Shown here: positions 7,802 to 16,375 of the stretch, in pieces
How the letters are laid out: every line of letters starts with the position of its first letter
Position numbering within the stretch: the first letter of the stretch is position 1
Program-made: the position numbers and the translations under genes
Notes under the pieces: model-generated
Told to the model about the DNA's origin: nothing
Database searches by the model: none
The model's input: only the letters and a program-made list of their open reading frames with translations
NCBI GenBank assembly: GCA_902792535.1
Contig: CADAZU010000008.1
Coordinates: forward strand, 1 to 64,000
Reading direction: 5' to 3'
Origin: an uncultured Bacteroidales bacterium
GTDB taxonomy: Bacteria > Bacteroidota > Bacteroidia > Bacteroidales > Paludibacteraceae
Length of the DNA stretch: 64,000 nt

Positions 7802-9862
7802 CTAACAACTATAAAAATCCGTTTGTCCCATCCATTCTTCCGTCAACTCCATGCCTTTTGCTACCGTATAACGAGGAACAAAATGCAGCACTTCTTTATT
7901 TTTGGTCACATCAATCGGCTTTTTTTGACTATAGATTGCCATTTCAATAGCGTCTTTTTCTGCGATATGCCACATAATTATATCACGAGTATGGCGGAGA
8001 ACCTTACGCGGTGCTTTGTATAACCAAAGAGCTATCTTGGGCGATGTTATGGCTTTGGTTTCATACTTTGCCATTAATTTTGCCATCTGCTTTTCCAATC
8101 CATCACGCATTGCTAAACGCATCTTTCGCCAAGCACTTGGCTGCAATGGTACTGAAAGGTAGTCATCAGGACGCTTGTCAATCATCTTCATATATTGTCC
8201 AAAGAACTCACGCCATGTCATCGTTTCATCGTCCTTTGCAATGAACGCCTGATGATCAGCATCCGATTCGGTGCAGCAACGGATGCACATATCTACTACG
8301 TTACCCACATAGACGGCATTGCAGATACCTTCTCCATTTTCGACCCAAGCAAATTTGCCTTTCTTCATCTGGTTCAGGATATCAATCGTGTACCACATAG
8401 AGTATGGTCCCCATACATACGTCGGACGGATAATACTGCCGTGTAACTTATACTCGTCAATCAGCTCCCAAAATCGTTTTTCAGCAGCTAACTTGCCGTC
8501 AGAATAAGTATCACCATAAGGGATTAGCGGAGAGTCGGCTGTTAGATTTTCAGGCACTATTTTACCATGTACCACAACACTACTCATTTGAATGACATGC
8601 TTGATGCCATTTGCTTTCGCCGCATTCATCAAAGCCTCTACAGCTTTTACATTATTGGCAACAAAAGCATCATGTCCATTTCCTCCCGGGATTGCCAAAT
8701 GCATGATATAGTCACATCCTTTCGTAGCCTCAATCATAGATGCATCATTGCATATATCCCCCTGCACAAACTCCACATCAAACCGGCTTACATAAGCGGC
8801 TTTACCCCACGTATGCACCAATACACGAACTTTAGCTTCTTCATGCAGGACCAATTGTTCAACCAACGCACTTCCGATAAATCCTGTGCCTCCAGTTACA
8901 AAAACTGTTTTGCCCTTCAAACCTCCGAGTGGTTTTTTATCAACTTCTTTTGCTTTACGCAGAGAGTAGCATTGCTCTAAAAGTTCTATTACAGCTATTC
9001 CCTCCTCTATCGGGCATCCAATAGTTTCTTTGCCTTCAATGGCGTTCAAGAAGTTTTTCAATTGCGCACAATCTACACTTTTACATAGAATGGTTTTTCC
9101 GTCCAATATGTATTTACTGCCATCATATACATCTAAGACTGCTTTATGACCATTCCCCTCAACAACAATGGTATTTGACTGAGAAATGGTACGACTGATT
9201 TGCATGAAGCCGGAAGCTTGTCCGAACTGCATTCTTAATTGCAGATTACTCTCTAATCCTCCCATAGCGTCATCACTATACTCAATAGAATCCGGAGAGC
9301 CTAAGCACCAAAGAAGGAAATCAGCAGAATGGATTCCATTATCATAAAATGCTCCACCCGGTACTAATTCTTTTCGGAAACAATACCCAGAGACCGTAGG
9401 CCAATCGGAAGGATCACCTTCATGAATACAGATAGACACCTTATCCCCAAAGAAGCCTTCCTTTATCATCTGACGTACCTCAATGCGACTCGACATAAAG
9501 CGATAAGAATGACACATGCCGAGAACTAAGTTTTTCGGGGCGTTTTTGATGATCTCCCTCGTTTCTTTGCTTGACGGAGAAAGTGGTTTCTCGCACAGCA
9601 CATGTTTACCGGCAGCTATACAATCTTTCAATATCGCATTATGGATATGTGGAGGAGTGCAGATGATACACGCATCCACTGATGACAGCGCATCATGATA
9701 GTCACTCACTACATTAATGAGACCATGTTTAGTTTTTAACTTTTCAGCTTGCTCTTGATTGGGTTCTGCAAGCACTATATTCTCTACACCTAATTCTTTT
9801 TTTGCAGAGGGGATATGATTACAATCTGCGATTGCTCCTCCTCCTATAATTAATAGTTTCAT
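7802..9862 (-). CDS. Gfo/Idh/MocA oxidoreductase fused to an NAD-dependent epimerase/dehydratase
   Basis: Two sugar-nucleotide enzymes share one 686-residue chain. Residues 1-310 are a Gfo/Idh/MocA oxidoreductase: Rossmann motif LLIIGGGAIADCNH, then IICTPPHIH and the characteristic HVLCEKPLS near residue 95. Residues 318-620 are an extended short-chain dehydrogenase: TVFVTGGTGFIGSALVEQL, QMSSVVVHG and the catalytic YSDGK. Both halves probably act in succession on one nucleotide-sugar to make an unusual sugar for the polysaccharide. The linker (KKPLGGLKG) is short. The stop overlaps nothing, but the start overlaps the preceding fusion gene by four bases, which supports an operon. The exact reaction is not deducible. 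Confidence 0.85.
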   Translation of the reverse strand: MKLLIIGGGAIADCNHIPSAKKELGVENIVLAEPNQEQAEKLKTKHGLINVVSDYHDALSSVDACIICTPPHIHNAILKDCIAAGKHVLCEKPLSPSSKETREIIKNAPKNLVLGMCHSYRFMSSRIEVRQMIKEGFFGDKVSICIHEGDPSDWPTVSGYCFRKELVPGGAFYDNGIHSADFLLWCLGSPDSIEYSDDAMGGLESNLQLRMQFGQASGFMQISRTISQSNTIVVEGNGHKAVLDVYDGSKYILDGKTILCKSVDCAQLKNFLNAIEGKETIGCPIEEGIAVIELLEQCYSLRKAKEVDKKPLGGLKGKTVFVTGGTGFIGSALVEQLVLHEEAKVRVLVHTWGKAAYVSRFDVEFVQGDICNDASMIEATKGCDYIMHLAIPGGNGHDAFVANNVKAVEALMNAAKANGIKHVIQMSSVVVHGKIVPENLTADSPLIPYGDTYSDGKLAAEKRFWELIDEYKLHGSIIRPTYVWGPYSMWYTIDILNQMKKGKFAWVENGEGICNAVYVGNVVDMCIRCCTESDADHQAFIAKDDETMTWREFFGQYMKMIDKRPDDYLSVPLQPSAWRKMRLAMRDGLEKQMAKLMAKYETKAITSPKIALWLYKAPRKVLRHTRDIIMWHIAEKDAIEMAIYSQKKPIDVTKNKEVLHFVPRYTVAKGMELTEEWMGQTDFYSC

Positions 9863-11253
9863 ATTCGTGTATTATGCATTATTCTATTTAACAATATTCG
9901 ATAATCTGCACGTACAGATAGGACCAGATGGCGTAACGCTTTCAGTTTTTGACCGGTCTTCCACATTCGCCGAAAAATCTTATATTCGAACTTTGCAATT
10001 ATCGGGTTGATAAGGTTCTTGTACTTAAATTCCAATCCTTCATTGATGGCATGGTACATCGTAACGCGATTACTCCAATCTTTTATCTCTTGGTAGCCTT
10101 TGGACGATACCCCCACACCCGCTCTATAAACGGTCATTGGCTCATTGATAAATTTCGCCTTACCATATTGCGCCATCGCAATAAAGAGAGGTTCATCTCC
10201 AATAAAACATTTCTTCATCCACCGAGGTGACCAACACTCCTGACGCCTGTACATAACTGATGAAGTATGGGCACATGGAACTATCTTATCTCCCCTTTCA
10301 CCGGTATTTAATGCATTCGTGTTAATAATATCCTCTATGGTGTACGTGTCCCATACATGGTTTATTGCAATCTCTTCATGATCTGGAAATCTAACCATAG
10401 AATTTGTAAAGCAAAGCGAATAATCAGGATGACTCTCCAAAAAATCCACTTGTTTCTGCAACTTATATGGATCAGTCCAATAGTCATCACCCTCGCACAT
10501 GGCGATGTATTTGGCTCCGGTGGCATCAATCGCTGCATTCATGATACGTCCAAGTGAGCCATCCGGTTTGCTATATTGATTCTCTGTCTCGTATATCGGA
10601 CGGAAAATATCGGGATACTTGGCTTCATATTCGCGGATGATAGCGGCACTATTATCCGTAGAGCAATCTTCATGGACAATCGCCACAAATCGGAAGTTCG
10701 TCTTTTGCATTACGAACCCCTCAAAGCAATCACGCAGATACGGCTCGTGATTATATACAAGACAATGTATTGCTACAAGTGGTTTTTCTTGATTAATATC
10801 TACTCTCATTATCCATTTATCGCCTTCTGCTTTAATAAATTGAAAGCCGACAGCTTTATACAACTCAATTGCCCTTACATTTTCTCTTCTTACTTCCAAT
10901 ATAACGTCATGTAAGCTGAGTTTCTCTTTAGCATATGTTAGGATTTGCTTAGACGCTTCTTTAGCAACCCCTTTACCCCAATACTCCTTATTTCCTATAA
11001 AGATGTGGTACTCTGCTTCACCATCATGGATGTCTGTCAGATAAATATTTCCTACATATATACCATCGACTTCAATAGCACAACGATAATCATCTTCCTT
11101 ATTTATCACTCGTTTTATCCACGCTAATTCAGACTCAATCGTAATGTTATGATCGTATGTATTTCCAGTATATCGAAACACTTCTGAATCATTACGCCAT
11201 TTCACAGACGTATAGGCATCTTCTATTTTTAAAGGACGTATTGATACTGTCAT
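9859..11253 (-). CDS. GNAT N-acetyltransferase fused to a family 2 glycosyltransferase
   Basis: The first 150 residues are a GNAT domain (IRPLKIEDAYTSVKWRNDSE, EYHIFIGNKEYWGKGVAKEA with the acetyl-CoA-binding G-x-G-x-A pattern, and ENVRAIELYKAVGF). Residues 158-400 are a GT2 domain (VAIHCLVYNHEPYLRDC, IVHEDCSTDNSA, AMCEGDDYWTDPYKL with the DxD-type motif). A natural reading is that one chain acetylates an amino sugar and another domain transfers the sugar, as in pathways for N-acetylated deoxyamino sugars such as those fed by the DegT aminotransferases here. The gene overlaps both neighbours by 1-4 bases. The pairing of the two activities is inference. Confidence 0.85.
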   Translation of the reverse strand: MTVSIRPLKIEDAYTSVKWRNDSEVFRYTGNTYDHNITIESELAWIKRVINKEDDYRCAIEVDGIYVGNIYLTDIHDGEAEYHIFIGNKEYWGKGVAKEASKQILTYAKEKLSLHDVILEVRRENVRAIELYKAVGFQFIKAEGDKWIMRVDINQEKPLVAIHCLVYNHEPYLRDCFEGFVMQKTNFRFVAIVHEDCSTDNSAAIIREYEAKYPDIFRPIYETENQYSKPDGSLGRIMNAAIDATGAKYIAMCEGDDYWTDPYKLQKQVDFLESHPDYSLCFTNSMVRFPDHEEIAINHVWDTYTIEDIINTNALNTGERGDKIVPCAHTSSVMYRRQECWSPRWMKKCFIGDEPLFIAMAQYGKAKFINEPMTVYRAGVGVSSKGYQEIKDWSNRVTMYHAINEGLEFKYKNLINPIIAKFEYKIFRRMWKTGQKLKALRHLVLSVRADYRILLNRIMHNTRI

Positions 11254-12224
11254 TATATAATCAATTTTAATATTCGTTTCATATCCTCTTCATTGTACCT
11301 CTGATCTATGGGCAGAGGCATGATTCGGTCCGCTAACATTGCCTCATAATCAAAATGTCCATAACTAATCACGTTTGGCCAAAATTTCGGAATAAATATC
11401 CGTTGTTCTTTCATTTTGTATCGCCAATCGCATTTCCGGACATCCAAGAATGGATATACCATAGGACATGCGAATGTCTCCAAATCGGGTATCGGCAATA
11501 CGTTATAGTCACTCAATGCCTCATGCAGTATCCGGAAATTCCTTCTGCGCACTTGTTGTGCGATATCGTAATCAATATGACTCAATGCATCACGTGTATA
11601 AGCGGACATTTGCATTATCGGCTGGTAATCTAACTTATCCTCAGCCTCGCGATACTTAGCATATCCAGCTTCCGGTCCTTGTTCTAAACGGATTATCAGA
11701 TGGTCTAACCTATCGACTGAGTCATCCGTCTCGTACCGTTCCCACTGTTTGTTGTCATTCGGCAGATAAGCTATTCCACCATCCGGAACACCGAAGAACT
11801 TACGCGCACTATAGATAGCTTTGATTCCGCTTATCACCGGAGCATAGAATGCCTGTGCATTATCCACGATTAGACGATCTTTATATTTTTCCGCCATCCG
11901 GCTCACATACTCGTCTTTTATGCCAAAGTAGTTATTCACTACTATATACTCCCCTTCACCCAGGTCAAAGCCTTCTGCGATCTCCAATTGATGCGTGATA
12001 TGATAGAAGGCGAACGACACGCCAAACAATCGTTTGAGCGGTTCGAGCATGACATTGCACGTGTAATACGGAAGATATACACCGCGAAGATTCGGAATAG
12101 AACGCAGTATATACTCAAACGCATTCCTTCCGGTATTGAGCAAAATGGCATCCTTTTGCGGGATAGCATGTTCCTCTCTCGTACGAGGTTCCTTTTCAAA
12201 ATATCCGCCTATTGCGTTTGTCAT
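11253..12224 (-). CDS. DegT/DnrJ-like PLP-dependent protein
   Basis: A 323-residue protein with the PLP type I fold of the DegT/DnrJ/EryC1/StrS sort: NTGRNAFEYIL at the substrate-binding N-terminus, VDNAQAF (the cofactor-binding aspartate), and SARKFFGVPDGG with the likely Schiff-base lysine. It is shorter than the usual 370-400 residues and lacks some standard glycine motifs, so it may be a divergent aminotransferase. The start is placed at 12224, where ATG overlaps the TGA of the ATP-grasp gene (ATGA); an earlier in-frame ATG at 12245 would give seven more residues. It probably supplies an amino sugar to the pathway. Confidence 0.7.
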   Translation of the reverse strand: MTNAIGGYFEKEPRTREEHAIPQKDAILLNTGRNAFEYILRSIPNLRGVYLPYYTCNVMLEPLKRLFGVSFAFYHITHQLEIAEGFDLGEGEYIVVNNYFGIKDEYVSRMAEKYKDRLIVDNAQAFYAPVISGIKAIYSARKFFGVPDGGIAYLPNDNKQWERYETDDSVDRLDHLIIRLEQGPEAGYAKYREAEDKLDYQPIMQMSAYTRDALSHIDYDIAQQVRRRNFRILHEALSDYNVLPIPDLETFACPMVYPFLDVRKCDWRYKMKEQRIFIPKFWPNVISYGHFDYEAMLADRIMPLPIDQRYNEEDMKRILKLII

Positions 12225-13426
12225 TCTACTATTATCTTTAACCATTCATTCTGATGCGTAATGGCATATTCCATTTCCTCTTTGTTATCAAAACGAAGCA
12301 CTAACGTGCCTATAGCGTCATTGGCCCCATGGAAGGCTTCTACCATGTCTCCTTTTTTTACCCATAAATCACGTTCAATGACTTGTGCTTTTAGAGAGGA
12401 TGCTATTTCAAGCCCTACGAATTTGCCGGCTTTCGGCGCATGCAAAATCACCTCTGCCCAATGACCGTTATATGTTTTTTGCTCAATATCTCCGACAGGG
12501 TCTCCCACCGCAGCACGAACCTGCGCGGTAATCATATCTACTCCGGTAGCATAACGCAGCAACTCACACAAACGGTTACCACCGCCGCGAGGCGTACACT
12601 CCATGATATATGGTTTGCCGTCCGAGGCGATACGCGTTTCGATATTAAATACCGAAGTCTGCATATGTAGTAAGTCCATCAGTCGCTGCAGTTCAGATGT
12701 CAGATAGGCCTCGTGCTCCGGGAACGTGCTTGGCCAAGTATAGGCAGATGGTGCGTATGGGTTAGCCGCATCAGCATCGAAGCGTTGCGCGTTGAAGGAC
12801 ACAAAACGGAACTTGCCATCTAACAAGAAACTATCCGTATCGGAGCTGCATCCTACTTTTTCCAAATACTGCTCCACGATAATGTGCCCTTTGATGGATT
12901 TCTCGAAGGCGTATTTGATTGCCGCTTCGTATTCGCTGATGCTATCTACGCGAGTGACACCTTTGCTTCCAGCACTATCCGTCGGCTTCACAATCATCGG
13001 CCATGTGAGCCAATCGGTATCTTTCAGCGCTTCATCTATGGTGCTATATCCTTTGCTCTTCGGACAATTGAATCCATGTTCCTGCAAGAACGCACGAAAG
13101 AGATCTTTGTTTTGGAGAATAACCACGGACTCGTATGGTCCCATGGACGGCAAACCCATCTTCTCCTGCACATACGCCGCTGCCACCACTCCGGGATCCA
13201 CACCGAATGAGATAATACCATCTATCTGATGCTCTTGCGCAGCTTTGAGCACAGCTTCTTTGTCTGTTATGCTGACATTGACATACTCATCTGAGTACTT
13301 ATGGGCGATATTATCCGGCAGATAGTCAGCCGTGATAACATAGTACCCCTGCTCATGCGCAGCCCTAATCACCGGCAGGAGGTAGTGGATTCCACCAAGG
13401 AGCATTATTTTCTTTTGAACTTTCAT
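12221..13426 (-). CDS. ATP-grasp ligase, carbamoyl-phosphate-synthase-like
   Basis: A 401-residue ATP-grasp enzyme. The N-terminal Rossmann-like domain is IMLLGGIHYLLPVIRAAHEQGY, the ATP-binding central domain includes MIVKPTDSAGSKGVTRV, and the metal-binding segment is NIETRIASDGKPYIMECTPRGGGNRLCELL. The family joins a carboxylate to an amine or thiol using ATP. In a polysaccharide locus this suggests attachment of an amino acid or similar group to a sugar or to the amino group made by the neighbouring PLP enzyme; that is inference. It has an ATGA overlap with the DegT-like gene. The 51-base gap upstream holds a loose CGGTTGT/CGGTCGG repeat run, so the cassette before it may be a separate unit. 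Confidence 0.85.
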   Translation of the reverse strand: MKVQKKIMLLGGIHYLLPVIRAAHEQGYYVITADYLPDNIAHKYSDEYVNVSITDKEAVLKAAQEHQIDGIISFGVDPGVVAAAYVQEKMGLPSMGPYESVVILQNKDLFRAFLQEHGFNCPKSKGYSTIDEALKDTDWLTWPMIVKPTDSAGSKGVTRVDSISEYEAAIKYAFEKSIKGHIIVEQYLEKVGCSSDTDSFLLDGKFRFVSFNAQRFDADAANPYAPSAYTWPSTFPEHEAYLTSELQRLMDLLHMQTSVFNIETRIASDGKPYIMECTPRGGGNRLCELLRYATGVDMITAQVRAAVGDPVGDIEQKTYNGHWAEVILHAPKAGKFVGLEIASSLKAQVIERDLWVKKGDMVEAFHGANDAIGTLVLRFDNKEEMEYAITHQNEWLKIIVE

Positions 13427-13477
13427 TTATTTGTCTCTCGGTTGTGAGTCGGTTGTCGGTCGGTAGATAGTCTTCGG

Positions 13478-14065
13478 CTATGATATTTGAATTTCGGGTT
13501 CAAAACTCAAATCTAAGTGGTTCACACCATCCGCTGCTTCTTTTACTATATTTTGCTCAATAGCTGATTGTCGAGGAAAGTGGTTTGCTACTGTAATAAA
13601 ACAATGCACCTCAGTTTTGTGATCAAAATCAACCCCCGCTGCATTTATTTTATTACGGAACAATGTGTAAGTTGCATCCAATTGTCCCAATGCATCTTTA
13701 TATGTATATTCTATCTGTGGAATAGAGTTTCCCAATGCGTTGGTTTTAAACTCTACAAAATTAAACTGTAGCTCATCAAATAATGCGCAATCTGCAATAC
13801 CCCCAGGACGATTGGATATTAAACGATTATCAATAGCCAACAGATAAAATTTCTTCTGATTAGCATTCTTTACCGTCATACAACGCATTCTTTGATTCTC
13901 GTCTTGCGTAAAATGCGAGATATGAGTTTGTTCGTCATCAATAACCATTATCTCCGACTCATTTGTTTCATCTACGCATTGGAGAATTGAAGGATTATAT
14001 CCTCTAAAAGCGAAACGTAATTTGAGCTGGCTTATTGCAACCGGTATACTCGTTGGATTAATCAT
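13478..14065 (-). CDS. Putative PD-(D/E)XK nuclease partner of the AAA ATPase
   Basis: A 195-residue protein with no obvious family match by eye. Residues 89-112 read GGIADCALFDELQFNFVEFK: a conserved-looking aspartate is followed after about ten residues by a hydrophobic strand ending in E-F-K, the arrangement of PD-(D/E)XK nuclease cores. The rest is mixed alpha/beta without signal peptide or membrane segments. It overlaps the ATPase gene by four bases and must be translationally coupled with it. I infer an effector of a two-gene defence module; an alternative is a non-catalytic adaptor. The nuclease assignment rests on one motif. Confidence 0.5.
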   Translation of the reverse strand: MINPTSIPVAISQLKLRFAFRGYNPSILQCVDETNESEIMVIDDEQTHISHFTQDENQRMRCMTVKNANQKKFYLLAIDNRLISNRPGGIADCALFDELQFNFVEFKTNALGNSIPQIEYTYKDALGQLDATYTLFRNKINAAGVDFDHKTEVHCFITVANHFPRQSAIEQNIVKEAADGVNHLDLSFEPEIQIS

Positions 14066-15246
14066 TTCTTGAGGTGTTTTAAATACAATTGCTGCAACTT
14101 CCGGAAATCACTTCCTATGATATCTGATACGGCATCTAATGCATTCATTCCTATCAATTTCGTTTTCTCATCCAACAAATTTTTGCAACATAATTGGTCA
14201 TCATCACTTAATGCATATATTGCCAAATCATTCGGATTTAATTGCTCATCTTTAGGAACAATTGCATTGACTTCTTCCGTAAAATCCTTATCTTCCGCAA
14301 CGATACTTGCCATGAGTGCTACATTCAAGATGCTTAACGTATAAGGGCTATGCGTTGTTAATATTACATTGATTCCGTCTTCCTTATTATTAACCTTGTT
14401 GTATCGTTGTAACACGAAATGCAATAACTCTCTTTGGTTTGTTGGATAAAGATTAAGTTCCGGTTCCTCAATCACAAAAGCATCAAAGTAATTATTTTTA
14501 ACGCAGTAATCAATAACCATTAGCATAGGAAAGACAGACTGCAAACCAGAAGAACACACAGATAATGGTACTAACTCACTCTTCGTCCCTGACGTTACTT
14601 TGATATATTTTTCATTATCTCTATTCTGTAATTCCGCATTTAAAAATGGTACTTTATAGTTCGGAAACTCTTTCTGAGCTTTTTCGAAAAAGCTCAGATA
14701 TTCCATCAATGAGTTGCTCAATGGTACTTTAGCAACAACGAGACTCGCCAATGCAGAAGATAGTTGTCCTGCCATTATACGCTCTGCTGGAATATACATC
14801 AATGTTTTGATATTGGCAAAAAGTATGCGAGATTCAGTTATATTTCCCTTAATATCATCTAAATTTTCAAATCCCAGTGTATGCAACATTGACTCTGCGG
14901 TCGAAACAAATAGTTCATTCTGAATGCTCCGATACTCTTTTTCTGAACATCCTTGCATTTCTCCAGAGAACTTACCTTTACTATACTTTATTGTTAATTC
15001 GCCATCTATGTATTCTATGTATGTTGTCGGCTTAAAATATGTATCTATCCCGTACATTCTAAAAATATCTTTAGGATTATCCTTCATCGCGACTACTGCT
15101 CGCCAATATAAATCACGACATATCGTAAGCAGTTTTGAAATAGTACTCTTCCCGCATCCTTGAGTACCTATGAAAACAGTAAATCTCTTAATTTCGATAT
15201 CAACTTCCTGTATAGGACCGAATTTTTTTACAATGATTCTTTCCAT
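14062..15246 (-). CDS. AAA_15/21-type ATPase (SMC/ABC-like head), probable defence module
   Basis: A 394-residue ABC/SMC-like ATPase of the AAA_15/AAA_21 kind. The Walker A region is FTVFIGTQGCGKSTISKLL near residue 24, the signature-like region is VPLSVCSSGLQSVFPMLM near residue 250, Walker B is DAFVIEEPELNLYP near residue 280, and the switch histidine is in VILTTHSPYTLSIL. The layout resembles the ATPases of Septu, PARIS, OLD and retron-associated systems, in which an ATPase controls a toxic effector. A transport ATPase is unlikely because the inserted middle region differs and no permease is adjacent. It has no clear link to sugar synthesis. Confidence 0.8.
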   Translation of the reverse strand: MERIIVKKFGPIQEVDIEIKRFTVFIGTQGCGKSTISKLLTICRDLYWRAVVAMKDNPKDIFRMYGIDTYFKPTTYIEYIDGELTIKYSKGKFSGEMQGCSEKEYRSIQNELFVSTAESMLHTLGFENLDDIKGNITESRILFANIKTLMYIPAERIMAGQLSSALASLVVAKVPLSNSLMEYLSFFEKAQKEFPNYKVPFLNAELQNRDNEKYIKVTSGTKSELVPLSVCSSGLQSVFPMLMVIDYCVKNNYFDAFVIEEPELNLYPTNQRELLHFVLQRYNKVNNKEDGINVILTTHSPYTLSILNVALMASIVAEDKDFTEEVNAIVPKDEQLNPNDLAIYALSDDDQLCCKNLLDEKTKLIGMNALDAVSDIIGSDFRKLQQLYLKHLKK

Positions 15247-15256
15247 ATCTATATAT

Positions 15257-16375
15257 TTAATTTTTCATAATTATTTTAATTACTCTCTCCACGTCCTCCT
15301 CGCTCAAGGCATGGTGCATCGGGAGACAGATGACTTGGTCGGCAATCTTGGTAGCGACCGGAAGGTTCTCCGGGGATGCAGATGGGTAATCCTTATATGG
15401 GTCAAAGGCCGTGATAAGAGGATAGAAATACCTACGTCCATAGACGTTCGCAGCTTTCATCTTCTCATAGAGTTCATCGCGCGTCATGCCATATTGCTCT
15501 GCATCCACGAAGATCGGGAAATAACTATAGTTATGCCTAACTCCAGCCATATCATCAAAGAAGCGAATTCCTTTCACGTTCTTTAATGCCGCTCGATATG
15601 CATCTGCTACCTTATGACGCACCTCTATGGCTGCATCAACCTGTTTGAGGTTCAACAGACCATAGGCAGCGCGCACTTCGTCCATCTTTCCGTTAATGCC
15701 CGGAGCTTCTACTGTCACCTCTCCTCGGAAGCCGAAGTTCTTGAGGTTATCTATCTGGTGCTTCATCTCTGCGGAATGGCATACCAGTGCGCCCCCTTCG
15801 ATGGTATTATACACTTTCGTAGCGTGGAAGGAGAGTGTGCTGATGTCTCCGGCATTGAGGATGGATTCACCATTCACTTTCACTCCAAAAGCATGGGCGG
15901 CATCGTAGATCACTTTCAATCCATGTTTCTTAGCGATGGCATCTATTTGCTCAGTTTTGCATGGTTTACCATAACAATGCACCGGCATAATAGCTACTGT
16001 ATTAGGAGTAATAGCCGCTTCAATTTTAGCCGGATCCATGCCACAAGTTTCTGCCTCTATATCCACAAACACCGGGGTTAATTGGTTCCACCAAATAGAG
16101 TGACTCGTAGCCACAAACGAATACGGAGTGGTGATTACTTCGCCTTTAGTAAGACCGAGTGCCTGCAAGGCTGTAATCAGCGGAAGCGTACCATTGGTAA
16201 AGAGGGAGATATACTCCACTCCAAGGGACTCTGCTAATGCTTGCTCTAACTGCTGATGGAACGAACCATTGTTGGTAATCCATTTGCTATCCCAAATCTG
16301 TTGCAGGTACTGGTTGAACTCCTGCAAATCCGGCAGCAACGGAGAGGTTACTAATATTTTATCGTTATTTTGCAT
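15257..16375 (-). CDS. DegT/DnrJ/EryC1/StrS aminotransferase
   Basis: A full-length (372-residue) sugar aminotransferase. Motifs seen are SLFTNGTLPLITALQALGL, EVITTPYSFVATSHSI, the aspartate in IYDAAHAFGV, and SFHATKVYNTIEGGAL with the PLP-binding lysine, followed by NGKMDEVRAAYGLLNL. These PLP enzymes transaminate 4-keto or 3-keto dTDP/UDP sugars. Similarity to dTDP-4-amino-4,6-dideoxysugar transaminases is apparent, but the exact sugar cannot be read. The start ATG overlaps the stop of the Wzt gene at 16375, so the two are probably co-translated. Confidence 0.9.
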   Translation of the reverse strand: MQNNDKILVTSPLLPDLQEFNQYLQQIWDSKWITNNGSFHQQLEQALAESLGVEYISLFTNGTLPLITALQALGLTKGEVITTPYSFVATSHSIWWNQLTPVFVDIEAETCGMDPAKIEAAITPNTVAIMPVHCYGKPCKTEQIDAIAKKHGLKVIYDAAHAFGVKVNGESILNAGDISTLSFHATKVYNTIEGGALVCHSAEMKHQIDNLKNFGFRGEVTVEAPGINGKMDEVRAAYGLLNLKQVDAAIEVRHKVADAYRAALKNVKGIRFFDDMAGVRHNYSYFPIFVDAEQYGMTRDELYEKMKAANVYGRRYFYPLITAFDPYKDYPSASPENLPVATKIADQVICLPMHHALSEEDVERVIKIIMKN

